The notes beneath the pieces are model-generated. The model saw only the letters and a program-made list of their open reading frames with translations, was not told the DNA's origin and searched no databases. A program made the position numbers and the translations under genes. 64,000 nt of DNA from Pleionea litopenaei (GTDB taxonomy: Bacteria > Pseudomonadota > Gammaproteobacteria > Enterobacterales > Kangiellaceae). Numbering within the stretch: the first letter of the stretch is position 1; every line of letters starts with the position of its first letter. Location of the stretch: positions 1,614,501 through 1,678,500 of the forward strand of contig NZ_CP133548.1 in the NCBI RefSeq assembly GCF_031198435.1. Direction: 5' to 3'. Shown here piece after piece: positions 55,761-63,700 of this stretch.

Positions 55761-56423
55761 GCTTTTTGGCCAATTACCCGATTGAATTGCATTATTAATA
55801 CACTCAATTTCATTCGTTCTAAAACTTTCAGTAGAAATATGTTCAAGATATAAATTTATATATTCAATTGCTTTATCAGTGCACCCAGCAATATCTTGGA
55901 CAATAGCTAAGGGCTTATACAAACGCTTGACCCAATTATGACATATTTTATTACCAGGTCCGCCACCTAGCATTTCGATCTGCTGTCCGGCATGGGACAA
56001 TGCAGCCTGCTCACTTTTAAATTGTGGAGGCTCCAACCACCTAATTCCATTATCTATGAGCCACCGAATATGATTTGAAACAACATCAAGATTCATATTC
56101 TCTTCAATCCAAGGGACTGCTATTTCTTCAGCCACTGATATCAGTTCATTTAGCTGGTCCAAACGCCACTCATCTGTGCGTTCACCGCCATAGCAAAACT
56201 CACCGAGATAGACTGAATTTTCAAAGGGCCAATAACTAGGTTCAAAAGGTGAATTTATATTTACACCAAACTTAAAATATAGACTCTCATTATCATCAAT
56301 ATCCCGAAAGGAGAAAATTCTAAGAAAGTAGTGTATGTCGCCATTTTTCTTAAAAGCTTCTCCTTTCGAGCTATTGATTCTGTAGCCCTGGTCTTTAAAG
56401 TGACGTACGAATTCTTTTTTCAT
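55755..56423 (-). CDS. Cassette gene: DUF4304-like soluble protein (tentative)
   Basis: The 222-residue protein starts MKKEFVRHFKDQGYRINSSKGEAFKKNGDIHYFLRIFSFRD, a short N-terminal pattern like DUF4304-type proteins that are frequent as stand-alone or cassette genes. It contains W-rich segments (EPSYWPFENSVYLGEFCYGGERTDEWRL) and a helical second half. It has no signal peptide. The stop TAA lies in the attC. The family assignment is tentative and the function unknown. Confidence 0.6.
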   Translation of the reverse strand: MKKEFVRHFKDQGYRINSSKGEAFKKNGDIHYFLRIFSFRDIDDNESLYFKFGVNINSPFEPSYWPFENSVYLGEFCYGGERTDEWRLDQLNELISVAEEIAVPWIEENMNLDVVSNHIRWLIDNGIRWLEPPQFKSEQAALSHAGQQIEMLGGGPGNKICHNWVKRLYKPLAIVQDIAGCTDKAIEYINLYLEHISTESFRTNEIECINNAIQSGNWPKSS

Positions 56424-56427
56424 ATTC

Positions 56428-56479
56428 AGCTAACGTCCAGCGCAGGCGTTGGCTGTCACTCTGCCGCTGTTTGTTATGT
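56428..56479 (-). other. attC site, short (cassette 56474-56896)
   Basis: This 52-bp site has left core AGCTAAC (56428-56434) and right core GTTATGT (56473-56479). The short imperfect arms CAGCGCAGGC and GCCGCTG could pair. It is shorter than usual attC sites. The cassette stop (56474-56476) lies in the core. Confidence 0.65.
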
Positions 56480-56896
56480 TTTGTACCCATACACTCTCAG
56501 CCCACCCGGAGTTCTCTCAACTTCAAATTTACCGATTTTATTAATTATACTCTCTGCATCATCTATATTCTGATACACATACTGAGACGGAATATTGCTC
56601 GGTTTGTATACGTTTATCAGCTCAAGCCATTCAATTTCTTTGTAGAAGTAGCTACAGTCGTTATAGCCTTCAGATACCCAGATTTTCTCTAAATCTTCCT
56701 TTTTTGGCATATAGGTTACATGCGGGTCTATACGGCCTACCCGCTTGAGTAGCATGGCCCTTATATTGATCATATCTACATCGAGCGCAGTGAAAAATCG
56801 CTCCCACTTTGAATTCGACATGAAAGAAGCACTAAACCGATTAGCAATCAGTTTATCTATCCTTCTTTCATGCTCTTTCAGATCAAATCGTTTCAT
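56474..56896 (-). CDS. Cassette gene: DUF6678-like protein (tentative)
   Basis: The 140-residue soluble protein contains SASFMSNSKWERFFTALD and YNDCSYFYKEIEWLELIN, which recall DUF6678-type proteins seen in integron cassettes and near toxin-immunity loci. It contains several Trp/Tyr but no catalytic motif. The stop lies inside the attC core. The identification is from memory of the pattern and is uncertain. Confidence 0.6.
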   Translation of the reverse strand: MKRFDLKEHERRIDKLIANRFSASFMSNSKWERFFTALDVDMINIRAMLLKRVGRIDPHVTYMPKKEDLEKIWVSEGYNDCSYFYKEIEWLELINVYKPSNIPSQYVYQNIDDAESIINKIGKFEVERTPGGLRVYGYKT

Positions 56897-56906
56897 AGGC
56901 TAAGAA

Positions 56907-56978
56907 ACATAACGTTGAAGCTGTGGGGCGCAAACGAAGCGCAGCGTAGTTTGCGTCCGAACGAGTGACTTGTTATGT
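56907..56978 (-). other. attC site (cassette with genes at 56973-57443 and 57478-57738)
   Basis: This 72-bp site has left core ACATAAC (56907-56913) and right core GTTATGT (56972-56978). The arms GGGCGCAAACG and GTTTGCGTCC are nearly perfectly complementary, with a short central loop. It is a textbook attC. The cassette stop (56973-56975) lies in the core. Confidence 0.9.
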
Positions 56979-57443
56979 GTTATTCTCATTCTTTCGCACA
57001 ACTGTTTGGTTAACAATACGACGATTAATTTTTTGTTTCCACGATAACTGCGCGGGGGATAGCTTCCGCTTGTTTTTTGTTTGCATTAAGAAATTGAATT
57101 CTTTTTCGCTGTATATGTAACCCATGTTGTAAGCATGGATGATAAGATCTTCATTTGCATTAGCTTTATCATCTAGTGCGATGCGTTTGAGTCCCGCAAA
57201 GAGGTTGCCGGTGTCAATACCGATAAAGCGATTCACACAAACATTACCAACATATGTTTTATTACCATTTTTCTGATTTTCGAGATAGCATAACTCTTTT
57301 ATCTGCTGCCCACATGGACAATGATCGAAATCTTCGTGCATTTCGACGCCGACTAGCTTCCATTCAGTCTTTGCTAGGTTGAATGTGTGAGCTTCAGAGA
57401 GCGGCAATATATGCGCTTTTAATCGCTCAAAATTATGTTCCAT
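56973..57443 (-). CDS. Cassette gene: cysteine-rich probable zinc-binding protein
   Basis: The 156-residue protein has a Cys cluster CPCGQQIKELCYLEN followed about 20 residues later by NVCVNRFIG, a pattern (CxCxn-C...GxxC) seen in widespread phage and mobile-element proteins of unknown role. It probably binds zinc. The C-terminus is basic (KQKINRRIVNQTVVRKN). It lies 34 bp downstream of 57478-57738 with no attC between, so both seem to share one cassette. Confidence 0.65.
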   Translation of the reverse strand: MEHNFERLKAHILPLSEAHTFNLAKTEWKLVGVEMHEDFDHCPCGQQIKELCYLENQKNGNKTYVGNVCVNRFIGIDTGNLFAGLKRIALDDKANANEDLIIHAYNMGYIYSEKEFNFLMQTKNKRKLSPAQLSWKQKINRRIVNQTVVRKNENNT

Positions 57444-57477
57444 TATCTCCCTCCATGTATTTCACCTGCCAATTAGG

Positions 57478-57738
57478 CTAGTTGTTTGTCGTTTCTTCGA
57501 TACCTATTGGCTCACCCAGAGTTCTAGTTACCCATTCAATTGCTTTTTCGTAGACTTCATCATGTGTCTTTTCTAAAAAATGCTTAGTGTGCCAATCAGT
57601 CTTGAGGGTGTTTTCAGTCCATTGCCCCGATTTCTCATACCATATAACAGTGCCAACATAGTAACCTTGAGGTTGTTCGCTTATTGCTAGGACAAAAAGA
57701 CCATTCTTTTCTTTTATTAGATATTTTCTAGCACTCAT
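57478..57738 (-). CDS. Cassette gene: small soluble protein of unknown function
   Basis: The 86-residue product starts at ATG 57738 (MSARKYLIKEKNGLFVLAI) with AAGGA upstream. A longer frame to 57825 would begin inside the attC and is rejected. It contains paired Trp/Tyr segments (GTVIWYEKSGQW, WHTKHFLEKTHDEVYEKAIEWV). No family is recognised. It is the first gene of an apparent two-gene cassette. Confidence 0.65.
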   Translation of the reverse strand: MSARKYLIKEKNGLFVLAISEQPQGYYVGTVIWYEKSGQWTENTLKTDWHTKHFLEKTHDEVYEKAIEWVTRTLGEPIGIEETTNN

Positions 57739-57756
57739 CTCATATTCCTTTTTTAC

Positions 57757-57870
57757 ACATAACGCTCGCGTCAGGGGCAAAACGTAGTGGAAGTAAATTG
57801 TGGTAAAGTTTGCGGAGCCAACCACAATTTGCCGGAGCGTAGTTTTGTCCCTTGCACGCGCTTGTTATAA
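57757..57870 (-). other. attC site, long (cassette 57865-58422)
   Basis: This 114-bp site has left core ACATAAC (57757-57763) and right core GTTATAA (57864-57870). The arms GGGGCAAAAC and GTTTTGTCCC pair, CGCTCGCG pairs with GCACGCGC, and an inner inverted repeat AAATTGTGGT/ACCACAATTT forms the variable terminal structure. The cassette stop (57865-57867) lies in the core. Confidence 0.85.
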
Positions 57871-58422
57871 CTTTTTCCATAATGTTAGGTCACTACCTGT
57901 GGCGGAAACCAAATATTTACCGCACCAAGAAAACCCGTAAGCTCGAAGGTGCTCAGAATCCAGCTTTTTGCAATAACTACTATGACCGTCAACTAGTGCA
58001 GACTTGTAGTCTTTGCAGAAATACAAATCATATACAGGCCAATTTGGAGCAACAACTTCAATGCTTTCACCAAATTGATTGGAAAGAGGGAGGCCGCCAC
58101 CTTGAAGTCCGGAAGTACATATTTGCTCAGAATCAATTGGGCCTATACCTTCACAAACAAGCTCTCGCTCCTTAAGCCAATCGCCATAAGAACCGTAATC
58201 TCGTGCAACCTTATTTCCCGTATCACAGTCAAAAACACCACGACCCTGACTTGAAACTGCTAGCAAATACGGTCCTTTTTTAGAAAAGCCCAAATCACTC
58301 AGCCCACCTACGGCGGCGCTAGTTACTTTTACCCAACCTTCGGGAGATTCCGCTGCCTTTATTTGATCAAGAATCCTTAAAAGTCGCTCTTGATTTGAAT
58401 CTTTCTTTTTGAATAGCGGCAT
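57865..58422 (-). CDS. Cassette gene: soluble WD/beta-propeller-like protein of unknown function
   Basis: The 185-residue protein has a helical N-terminus (QERLLRILDQIKAAES), then beta-rich sequence with strands such as GPYLLAVSSQGRGVFDCDTG and KYLVSATGSDLTLWKKL that look like one or two propeller blades. It has six cysteines. I recognise no named family. It is the second cassette from the integrase side; its attC is intact, but the one before it is truncated. Confidence 0.6.
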   Translation of the reverse strand: MPLFKKKDSNQERLLRILDQIKAAESPEGWVKVTSAAVGGLSDLGFSKKGPYLLAVSSQGRGVFDCDTGNKVARDYGSYGDWLKERELVCEGIGPIDSEQICTSGLQGGGLPLSNQFGESIEVVAPNWPVYDLYFCKDYKSALVDGHSSYCKKLDSEHLRAYGFSWCGKYLVSATGSDLTLWKKL

Positions 58423-58434
58423 GACCTACCTTGA

Positions 58435-58454
58435 GTTTTAACGCCTTGTTATGT
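58435..58454 (-). other. Collapsed attC remnant
   Basis: Only the two outer cores remain, TTTTAAC and GTTATGT, joined by 5 bp (reading AAC-GCCTT-GTT). Elsewhere in the array the cores are 38-100 bp apart. This fits an internal deletion that removed both hairpin arms, leaving a site that could no longer recombine. Confidence 0.6.
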
Positions 58455-58456
58455 GA

Positions 58457-58864
58457 TTATTCAATTTCATTTAATACTTCTTCAATACTGATAAAGTCTA
58501 AGACCCTTGCTAATTCCATCTGATTATGCAATGAAGCATGTATGACATAGTAAGCTTTTAATGATTCGAGATCTTTAGGAACATTTTCAATAACTGATTT
58601 TAATGCAGAGAAATACTTTTCTTGTAGTTCGTATGGTATGTCCGGATTTCCCTCTCGGTTCCTCGCCACCTCTATTGCAGAAACGAGATCAAGGCATCCA
58701 TTCTCAACCAGTAAAGGAACGCTTGCGTATGAAGCAGTATCTACATCACCTTGATGGTATAAATTTTCCCACAATTCATCAAGAGCTGAACCTTTATCTT
58801 TCTTTAACCTTTCAATAGCACTCCATGGCTCGTATGGAACACGGTACCCTGATTTCAATTCCAT
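58457..58864 (-). CDS. Cassette gene: immunity-like helical protein (tentative)
   Basis: The 135-residue acidic, all-helical protein contains LWENLYHQGDVDTASYASVPLLV, a pattern found in helical-repeat proteins that often stand next to SMI1/KNR4-type immunity genes. It starts with a good GGAGG ribosome site and is the first cassette next to the probable attI. A TATAAT is 36 bp upstream on the same strand. Its function is unknown. Confidence 0.65.
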   Translation of the reverse strand: MELKSGYRVPYEPWSAIERLKKDKGSALDELWENLYHQGDVDTASYASVPLLVENGCLDLVSAIEVARNREGNPDIPYELQEKYFSALKSVIENVPKDLESLKAYYVIHASLHNQMELARVLDFISIEEVLNEIE

Positions 58865-58887
58865 GAGTCCTCCTTATTTTGACTTTC

Positions 58888-58905
58888 GCATAACAGTATA
58901 TTATA
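58888..58905 (-). other. Probable attI core and cassette promoter -10
   Basis: A minus-strand GTTATGC core (58888-58894) lies just upstream of the first cassette gene, where the attI junction is expected. A perfect TATAAT (58900-58905) precedes it and could be the -10 of a cassette promoter; no good -35 is seen. Confidence 0.45.
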
Positions 58906-59023
58906 TTCATTAGAGCGTAAATAAACCGCTCACTTTACACTCCGAGTAGCCTACAGCCCTTTTGCTGTAATAACTAGAGCGAAAATCATATTTTTTGATA
59001 ATGCTGTATAGATCGCTCAATAG

Positions 59024-59281
59024 CATAAGATCCCAGTATATGTTCCAATACTTCTTCAAACAATTAAATTAGTTAGTGATTTATCCACAGATATATATCC
59101 GAAAGCCCTCGCATTAAAGGCTTGTTTAAGTAGTGAATCGATAAATGAAATTGAAGATATTTTTTTCAAAATGAACGTCTGCCCTTTGTTAATGGCTCAA
59201 CTTATGTACGGAGCAGATTTTCGAAAAATGGAAGTTCATAGACTGAGAATCAATGGCATTGATTTTCATCGGCATCAATTT
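59024..59281 (+). pseudogene. intI: Integron-integrase-like tyrosine recombinase remnant
   Basis: The frame after TAG 59021 reads through 86 codons resembling the middle of IntI: SSESINEIEDIFFKM, then LLMAQLMYGADFRKMEVHRLRINGIDFHRHQF. The latter aligns with the family's [26 protein letters not shown], including the box I catalytic Arg (codon 59222-59224). The N-terminal SAM-like domain, the IntI-specific patch, box II (HxxR) and the catalytic Tyr are missing. After residue HQF the sequence is unrelated and runs into the end of the methyltransferase gene on the other strand. It has no start codon of its own. Confidence 0.7.
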
Positions 59282-59384
59282 CCACCGACATCTAATTACC
59301 GTAAGGCAAGGCCGAAGTCTGACTGTCTAACTATATTAAACTCTCTCAATTTCAAAAGTAACGAGGAATCCAGACTAATTCAAC

Positions 59385-60095
59385 TTAATATACCCAAGGT
59401 ATTAATCGATAATGAACTCGCTGAGTATACTCTTCATAACCAGTTAATTCCTTGCGCAATGCTTGATCTTCAAGGTGAGTTCGCACAAGGGTAATGATCA
59501 AAGCGACGGCTACTGGAATAAATGTCCACAAAGAGCTTAACGCTAAAACAATACCAAATAAGGCAATAACATTTCCGGCATAACCCGGGTGACGCACATA
59601 TTGGTAAGGACCAGTGTCACAAACTTTGTGCCCGCGCTCGGTTTGAATTCTAACAACGCTTAGAAAGAAGCGATTTTCAATCAGTGCCCACACAGCAAAA
59701 GCATAACCCAGCGCAGTTAAGATCAATCCAAGAATCGTCACTTCTACTGAAAACTCGATTGACCATTGAAAACGATGATCAAGCCCGGCAACGATTTGTA
59801 ATGGAAACCCTATACTCAACGCCATTAGAGGTGCCAGAAGTTTATCCCAAGTCTTGGCCTGTCTAAACTGTTCGATATCTTGTCGATCGTCCATGAGACC
59901 AGGGTGTCGCTGCTCAGCTAAAGCCCTGCCATAAACGCCTGCAATAAAGAGTATTATTGAATAGCACCATCCCTGCCACCAGAAAAGATCACCACTGCAG
60001 CTAAGCAATACAATAGGGAACAGAAGATATAATACAACCAAGCGAATCCATGCTCGATAATGAGATGTCTGCGTTGTGGTTTTATGAACATTCAT
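59385..60095 (-). CDS. Isoprenylcysteine/phospholipid methyltransferase-like membrane protein
   Basis: The 236-residue protein has five or so membrane segments and the C-terminal ICMT/PEMT signature GPYQYVRHPGYAGN...EDQALRKELTGYEEYTQRVHYRLIPWVY, which binds S-adenosylmethionine. Bacterial members methylate unknown small or lipid substrates. Its 3' end coincides with the point where the integrase remnant loses similarity, so the junction of the integron scar may be near this gene's end. Confidence 0.85.
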   Translation of the reverse strand: MNVHKTTTQTSHYRAWIRLVVLYLLFPIVLLSCSGDLFWWQGWCYSIILFIAGVYGRALAEQRHPGLMDDRQDIEQFRQAKTWDKLLAPLMALSIGFPLQIVAGLDHRFQWSIEFSVEVTILGLILTALGYAFAVWALIENRFFLSVVRIQTERGHKVCDTGPYQYVRHPGYAGNVIALFGIVLALSSLWTFIPVAVALIITLVRTHLEDQALRKELTGYEEYTQRVHYRLIPWVY

Positions 60096-60201
60096 AGTGA
60101 TGCTTCTATTCTAACTGTTTAATACGCAAACGGCTGATTATGTCTGAGTGATGACTTTATAATAATTAGTTAATTTGCAGTTACGTTAATCTATGCGACC
60201 A

Positions 60202-60292
60202 TTCTCTACAAGCGTTCTCTACTAGAATTCTCCAAACATTTGAACTAGGTATTGAAACTAGAGACTGAACCTAGGATTTTAAACTAAGTATA
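60202..60292. repeat. Imperfect 13-bp tandem repeat, 7 units, abutting a start codon
   Basis: Seven consecutive 13-bp units start at 60202, 60215, 60228, 60241, 60254, 60267 and 60280. The first three share TTCTC(T/C)A and the last four share GAAACTAG(G/A). They end 4 bp before the ATG at 60297, so the leader and ribosome-binding region of that gene consist of repeat. Confidence 0.7.
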
Positions 60293-60296
60293 GATT

Positions 60297-60740
60297 ATGA
60301 ATATTTTGACTCAAATCAATGGTTTCGCACTGCTAGCGGGTCTTTTAGTCTCAGCGTTCATTATAGTTTCTCTTCGTTCAAAGCATCTTAAAGTGACCTT
60401 TCGAAACTACGTCATTCTTTTGGCAACTTTCCCAGTCTACTATTGGTGGTTCTCAATTTATGATGGTAATGTTTCAGCTCTCTTACGCGAGGTCGCTATC
60501 GGCTTATTATTTATAGTCATAGCATGGCTTGCTTATCGACTTAAGTTACCGGTAAGTGCTTTGGTTTTATCCTTTGGTTTTGTTGCTCATGGTGTTTATG
60601 ACTTTTTGCACTTTGCTCTATTTGAAATGACCGTCGCTCCTACGTGGTGGCCTGAGTTTTGTGGCATCATTGATATTTTACTCGGCCTGTATATTCTAAA
60701 AATACTGTTGACATCAAAAGCCCAAAAACTAGAAACTTAG
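60297..60740 (+). CDS. Small multi-pass membrane protein
   Basis: The 147-residue protein has four or five membrane segments and the conserved-looking stretch VLSFGFVAHGVYDFLHFALFEM...WWPEFCGIIDILLGLYIL. This recalls DUF6010-type proteins (HxxYDxxH and PxWWPxFC); the match is tentative. No function is known. The 3' end overlaps the stop of the convergent dnaE2 gene by 4 bp. The 5' leader is a 13-bp tandem repeat. Confidence 0.65.
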   Translation: MNILTQINGFALLAGLLVSAFIIVSLRSKHLKVTFRNYVILLATFPVYYWWFSIYDGNVSALLREVAIGLLFIVIAWLAYRLKLPVSALVLSFGFVAHGVYDFLHFALFEMTVAPTWWPEFCGIIDILLGLYILKILLTSKAQKLET

Positions 60741-63700
60741 TGGAAGTCTCTGGATACTCGACGAAACTGTGGAACCTGTTCACTAATGTCTTCAATATAT
60801 CCGGCCACTACATGAACCACTTTACGCTCTCTCTCAATGGTTCCTTTAATTTTTAATAATCGGCTTCCCATTATCGCCTTCCTAAACTTTTCCACCGTAT
60901 GCCGCCAAACAATAATATTCATATTACCCGTCTCGTCTTCTAATGTAAGAAACAAAACTCCAGCAGCAGTGCCCGGCCGTTGTCGACAGGTGACCACGCC
61001 AGCAACTTGAATGAATTGACCTTGATGCATATGTCTTAACTCATTCGCCCGTTTGCACGGTTTAACCGCAGGGGTTGTTCGCAGGAGTGCCAATGGGTGT
61101 TCATTCAAAGTAAGTCCGGTTGTTTGGTAATCCATTAACATCGTTTCCATGTCAGAGGGCGGTGCCAATTGGGTTCCATCATCAAGGGGTTCAAGAGACT
61201 GACTTTCATAGTCATGAAATAATGGCCGAGATTCCTCTACCGCCAGCACTTGCCATTGCGCTTGATAACGGTGACGAGCTAAACGAGGAATAGCGTTCGC
61301 TTTCGTTAACGCTTCTCGCTCTTGTTTATTTAATTCGGCTCGTTGTACTAAATCTTGCAAGTTATTAAATGACTGTTTTTTTCGCGCTTCAACTAGTCGA
61401 TATGCTGCATCTGAGTTAAAACCTTTTACTAAATGTAATCCAAGTCGAATGGTTAAGGTTGCTTTATTAAATAACAGTTGCTTATCAGCTTCGCTTAAAA
61501 GCTCAAGGCTTCCAATGCGTTGTTTTGTGTCGGGTGCTTTAATGGGTTCTTTAATGGATTGATTATTATCTTGTTGCTTTTCTCCTAGAGGCTTCTCATC
61601 GAATCGAGTAACTTCTAGGTGCGTTTCCCAAAAACTGTAATCAACATCGATGGGGGCAACGTTAATACCATGTCGCTGTGCATCTTGAATTAATTGCGAA
61701 GGTGAGTAAAAGCCCATCGGTTGACTATTAAGTAACGCAACATAAAAGGCTGCACTGTGATGTCGTTTCAGCCAGGCAGAATAATAAGCCAATATCGCAA
61801 AACTCGCCGAGTGTGACTCAGGAAAGCCATAACTACCAAAGCCTTTCATTTGTTCAAACACTCGTTCCGCGTAGGGTTGCTCATACCCATTGGCTAACAT
61901 ACCCGCAATTAATTTATCACGGAATTTGTAAAGGTCGCCATTGCGCCCCCAAGTTGCCATAGCACGACGTAGTTGATCGGCTTCACCACCAGAAAAGTTG
62001 GCCGCCACCATCGCCAACTGAATAACTTGCTCCTGAAAAATAGGCACCCCTAAAGTTCGGTCGAGTACTTGCTTAATCGCTTCGCTCGGATAATCAATCG
62101 TTTCTTGCCCTTCTCGTCGGCGCAAATAAGGATGAACCATATCACCTTGAATAGGACCCGGTCTTACAATCGCAATTTCGATGACTAAATCATAAAAACT
62201 TTGCGGTTTTAAACGCGGCAGCATGCTCATTTGAGCTCGCGACTCTACTTGAAATACACCAACCGAGTCACCACGGGTAAGCATTTGATAGGTCAGTGGA
62301 TCTTCTTTAGGAATATCGGGTAGTGACGATATTTCAGAATACTGCGCCGTTAACTGTAAGCACTTACGAATCATGGTTAACATGCCCAAAGCTAACACAT
62401 CAACTTTCAATAAACCCAACGCTTCGATATCGTACTTATCCCATTGAATAACCGTTCGATCGGGCATCGAGGCATTTTCAACTGGCACCAATTGAGCAAT
62501 CGGTTGATTGGTGATCACAAAGCCTCCAACATGCTGCGATAAGTGCCTGGGAAACCCTAAAATGCTCATCACTAATTGATAATAATGCTGAGCGACCAGC
62601 CCTTGAGCATCGAGATGAGTCGACTTAAAATATTCTTGCAATCGATCCGGTTTGTCCCACCAAGCTAACGAACGACTTAAATGATCCACTACCGCTAAAT
62701 CAATCCCTAAAGCTTTGCCCACATCGCGAATCGCACTTTTCATCTTATAAGTGATCACCGTTGCAGCTAATGCGGCTCGTTCTCGAGTGTATTTTTTATA
62801 AATATATTGAATGACTTCTTCGCGACGTTGATGCTCAAAATCAACGTCAATGTCAGGGGGTTCATTACGCTCTTTCGAAATAAAACGTTCGAACAACAAT
62901 TCACTTTGCTCGGGATCGACCTCAGTGATCATTAAGCAGTAACACACGACAGAGTTTGCCGCCGAACCTCGACCTTGACACAAAATACCTTGCTCTCTAG
63001 CAAAGGCAACTATGTCATAAACGGTTAAGAAGTAATGTTCATAACGCATTTCTGCGATCATATTGAGTTCTTTTTCTAATGTTTTTTTGGTTTTTTCTGA
63101 GACGCCTTGCGGCCATCGTTGTTGTGCTCCACGCTCGCATAAGCTGCGTAAGTAAGCGATAGGAGAAGTATTACCCGGTACAACTTCGTCGGGATAATCA
63201 TAGCGCAGTTCATCGAGCGAAAAGTCACAACGCTTGGCTATTTTCATGGTTTCTTGTAACAGTGCTTCGGGGTAAAGCTGTTGCAGCCGCTCTAAAGAAC
63301 GCAGATGCTGCTCACCGTTAGCGAGTAAGTCACAGCCCAAGCTCTGCACCGATTTATTATGTTTAATTGCCGTTAAGCAGTGTTGCAAAGGTAACCGCTC
63401 AACTTGATGCATAACCACTTTATTCTGTGCCACCATTGGCAACTCAAACTGTTTTGCTAATGCAAGGCAGTGCTCATAATGAGCATAATCGTCGTGTTGC
63501 AATAAACGGTGAAAACCAATCCATAACCGCTGTTTAAATAGCTTCGACAAGAAGGTTAATTGTTTGTTATTGACTTGTGTTTTTCGAGTAGGCAACCATA
63601 TCACTAAAGGGCGCTCTAATAAGCCATCGAGATCTTTAGCCAATACTTTATACTGCCCTTTTTCAGAGCGCCGACGTGCCAATGTGATCAATGATGAAAC

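Larger units (their letters stand above)
54143..59284. mobile_element. Decayed chromosomal integron: cassette array with IntI remnant
   Basis: Nine small minus-strand reading frames are separated by palindromic attC-like sites of 52-114 bp. Site ends are RYYYAAC-like (plus-strand left) and GTTRRRY-like (right), for example ACATAAC/GTTATGT. Several cassette stop codons lie inside the attC core, as is usual for cassettes. To the right, in the divergent (+) orientation expected of intI, is a tyrosine-recombinase remnant. A GCATAAC core at 58888-58894 precedes the first cassette and may be the attI junction. The array looks frozen: integrase truncated, one attC nearly lost, one cassette gene interrupted. 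Confidence 0.85.

Noticed and set aside
57852-58175. Plus-strand reading frame within the cassette array
   Set aside because: It overlaps the cassette gene 57865-58422 and begins in attC arm sequence; the minus-strand gene fits the array orientation.
54143-58864. Prophage or insertion sequence origin of the small-gene cluster
   Set aside because: There are no phage structural or transposase genes, and the regular attC-like separators are not explained by IS ends.
59171-59494. Complete small protein on the plus strand
   Set aside because: Only the first third resembles a recombinase; the rest is antisense to the end of the methyltransferase gene, so it is treated as a truncated remnant.
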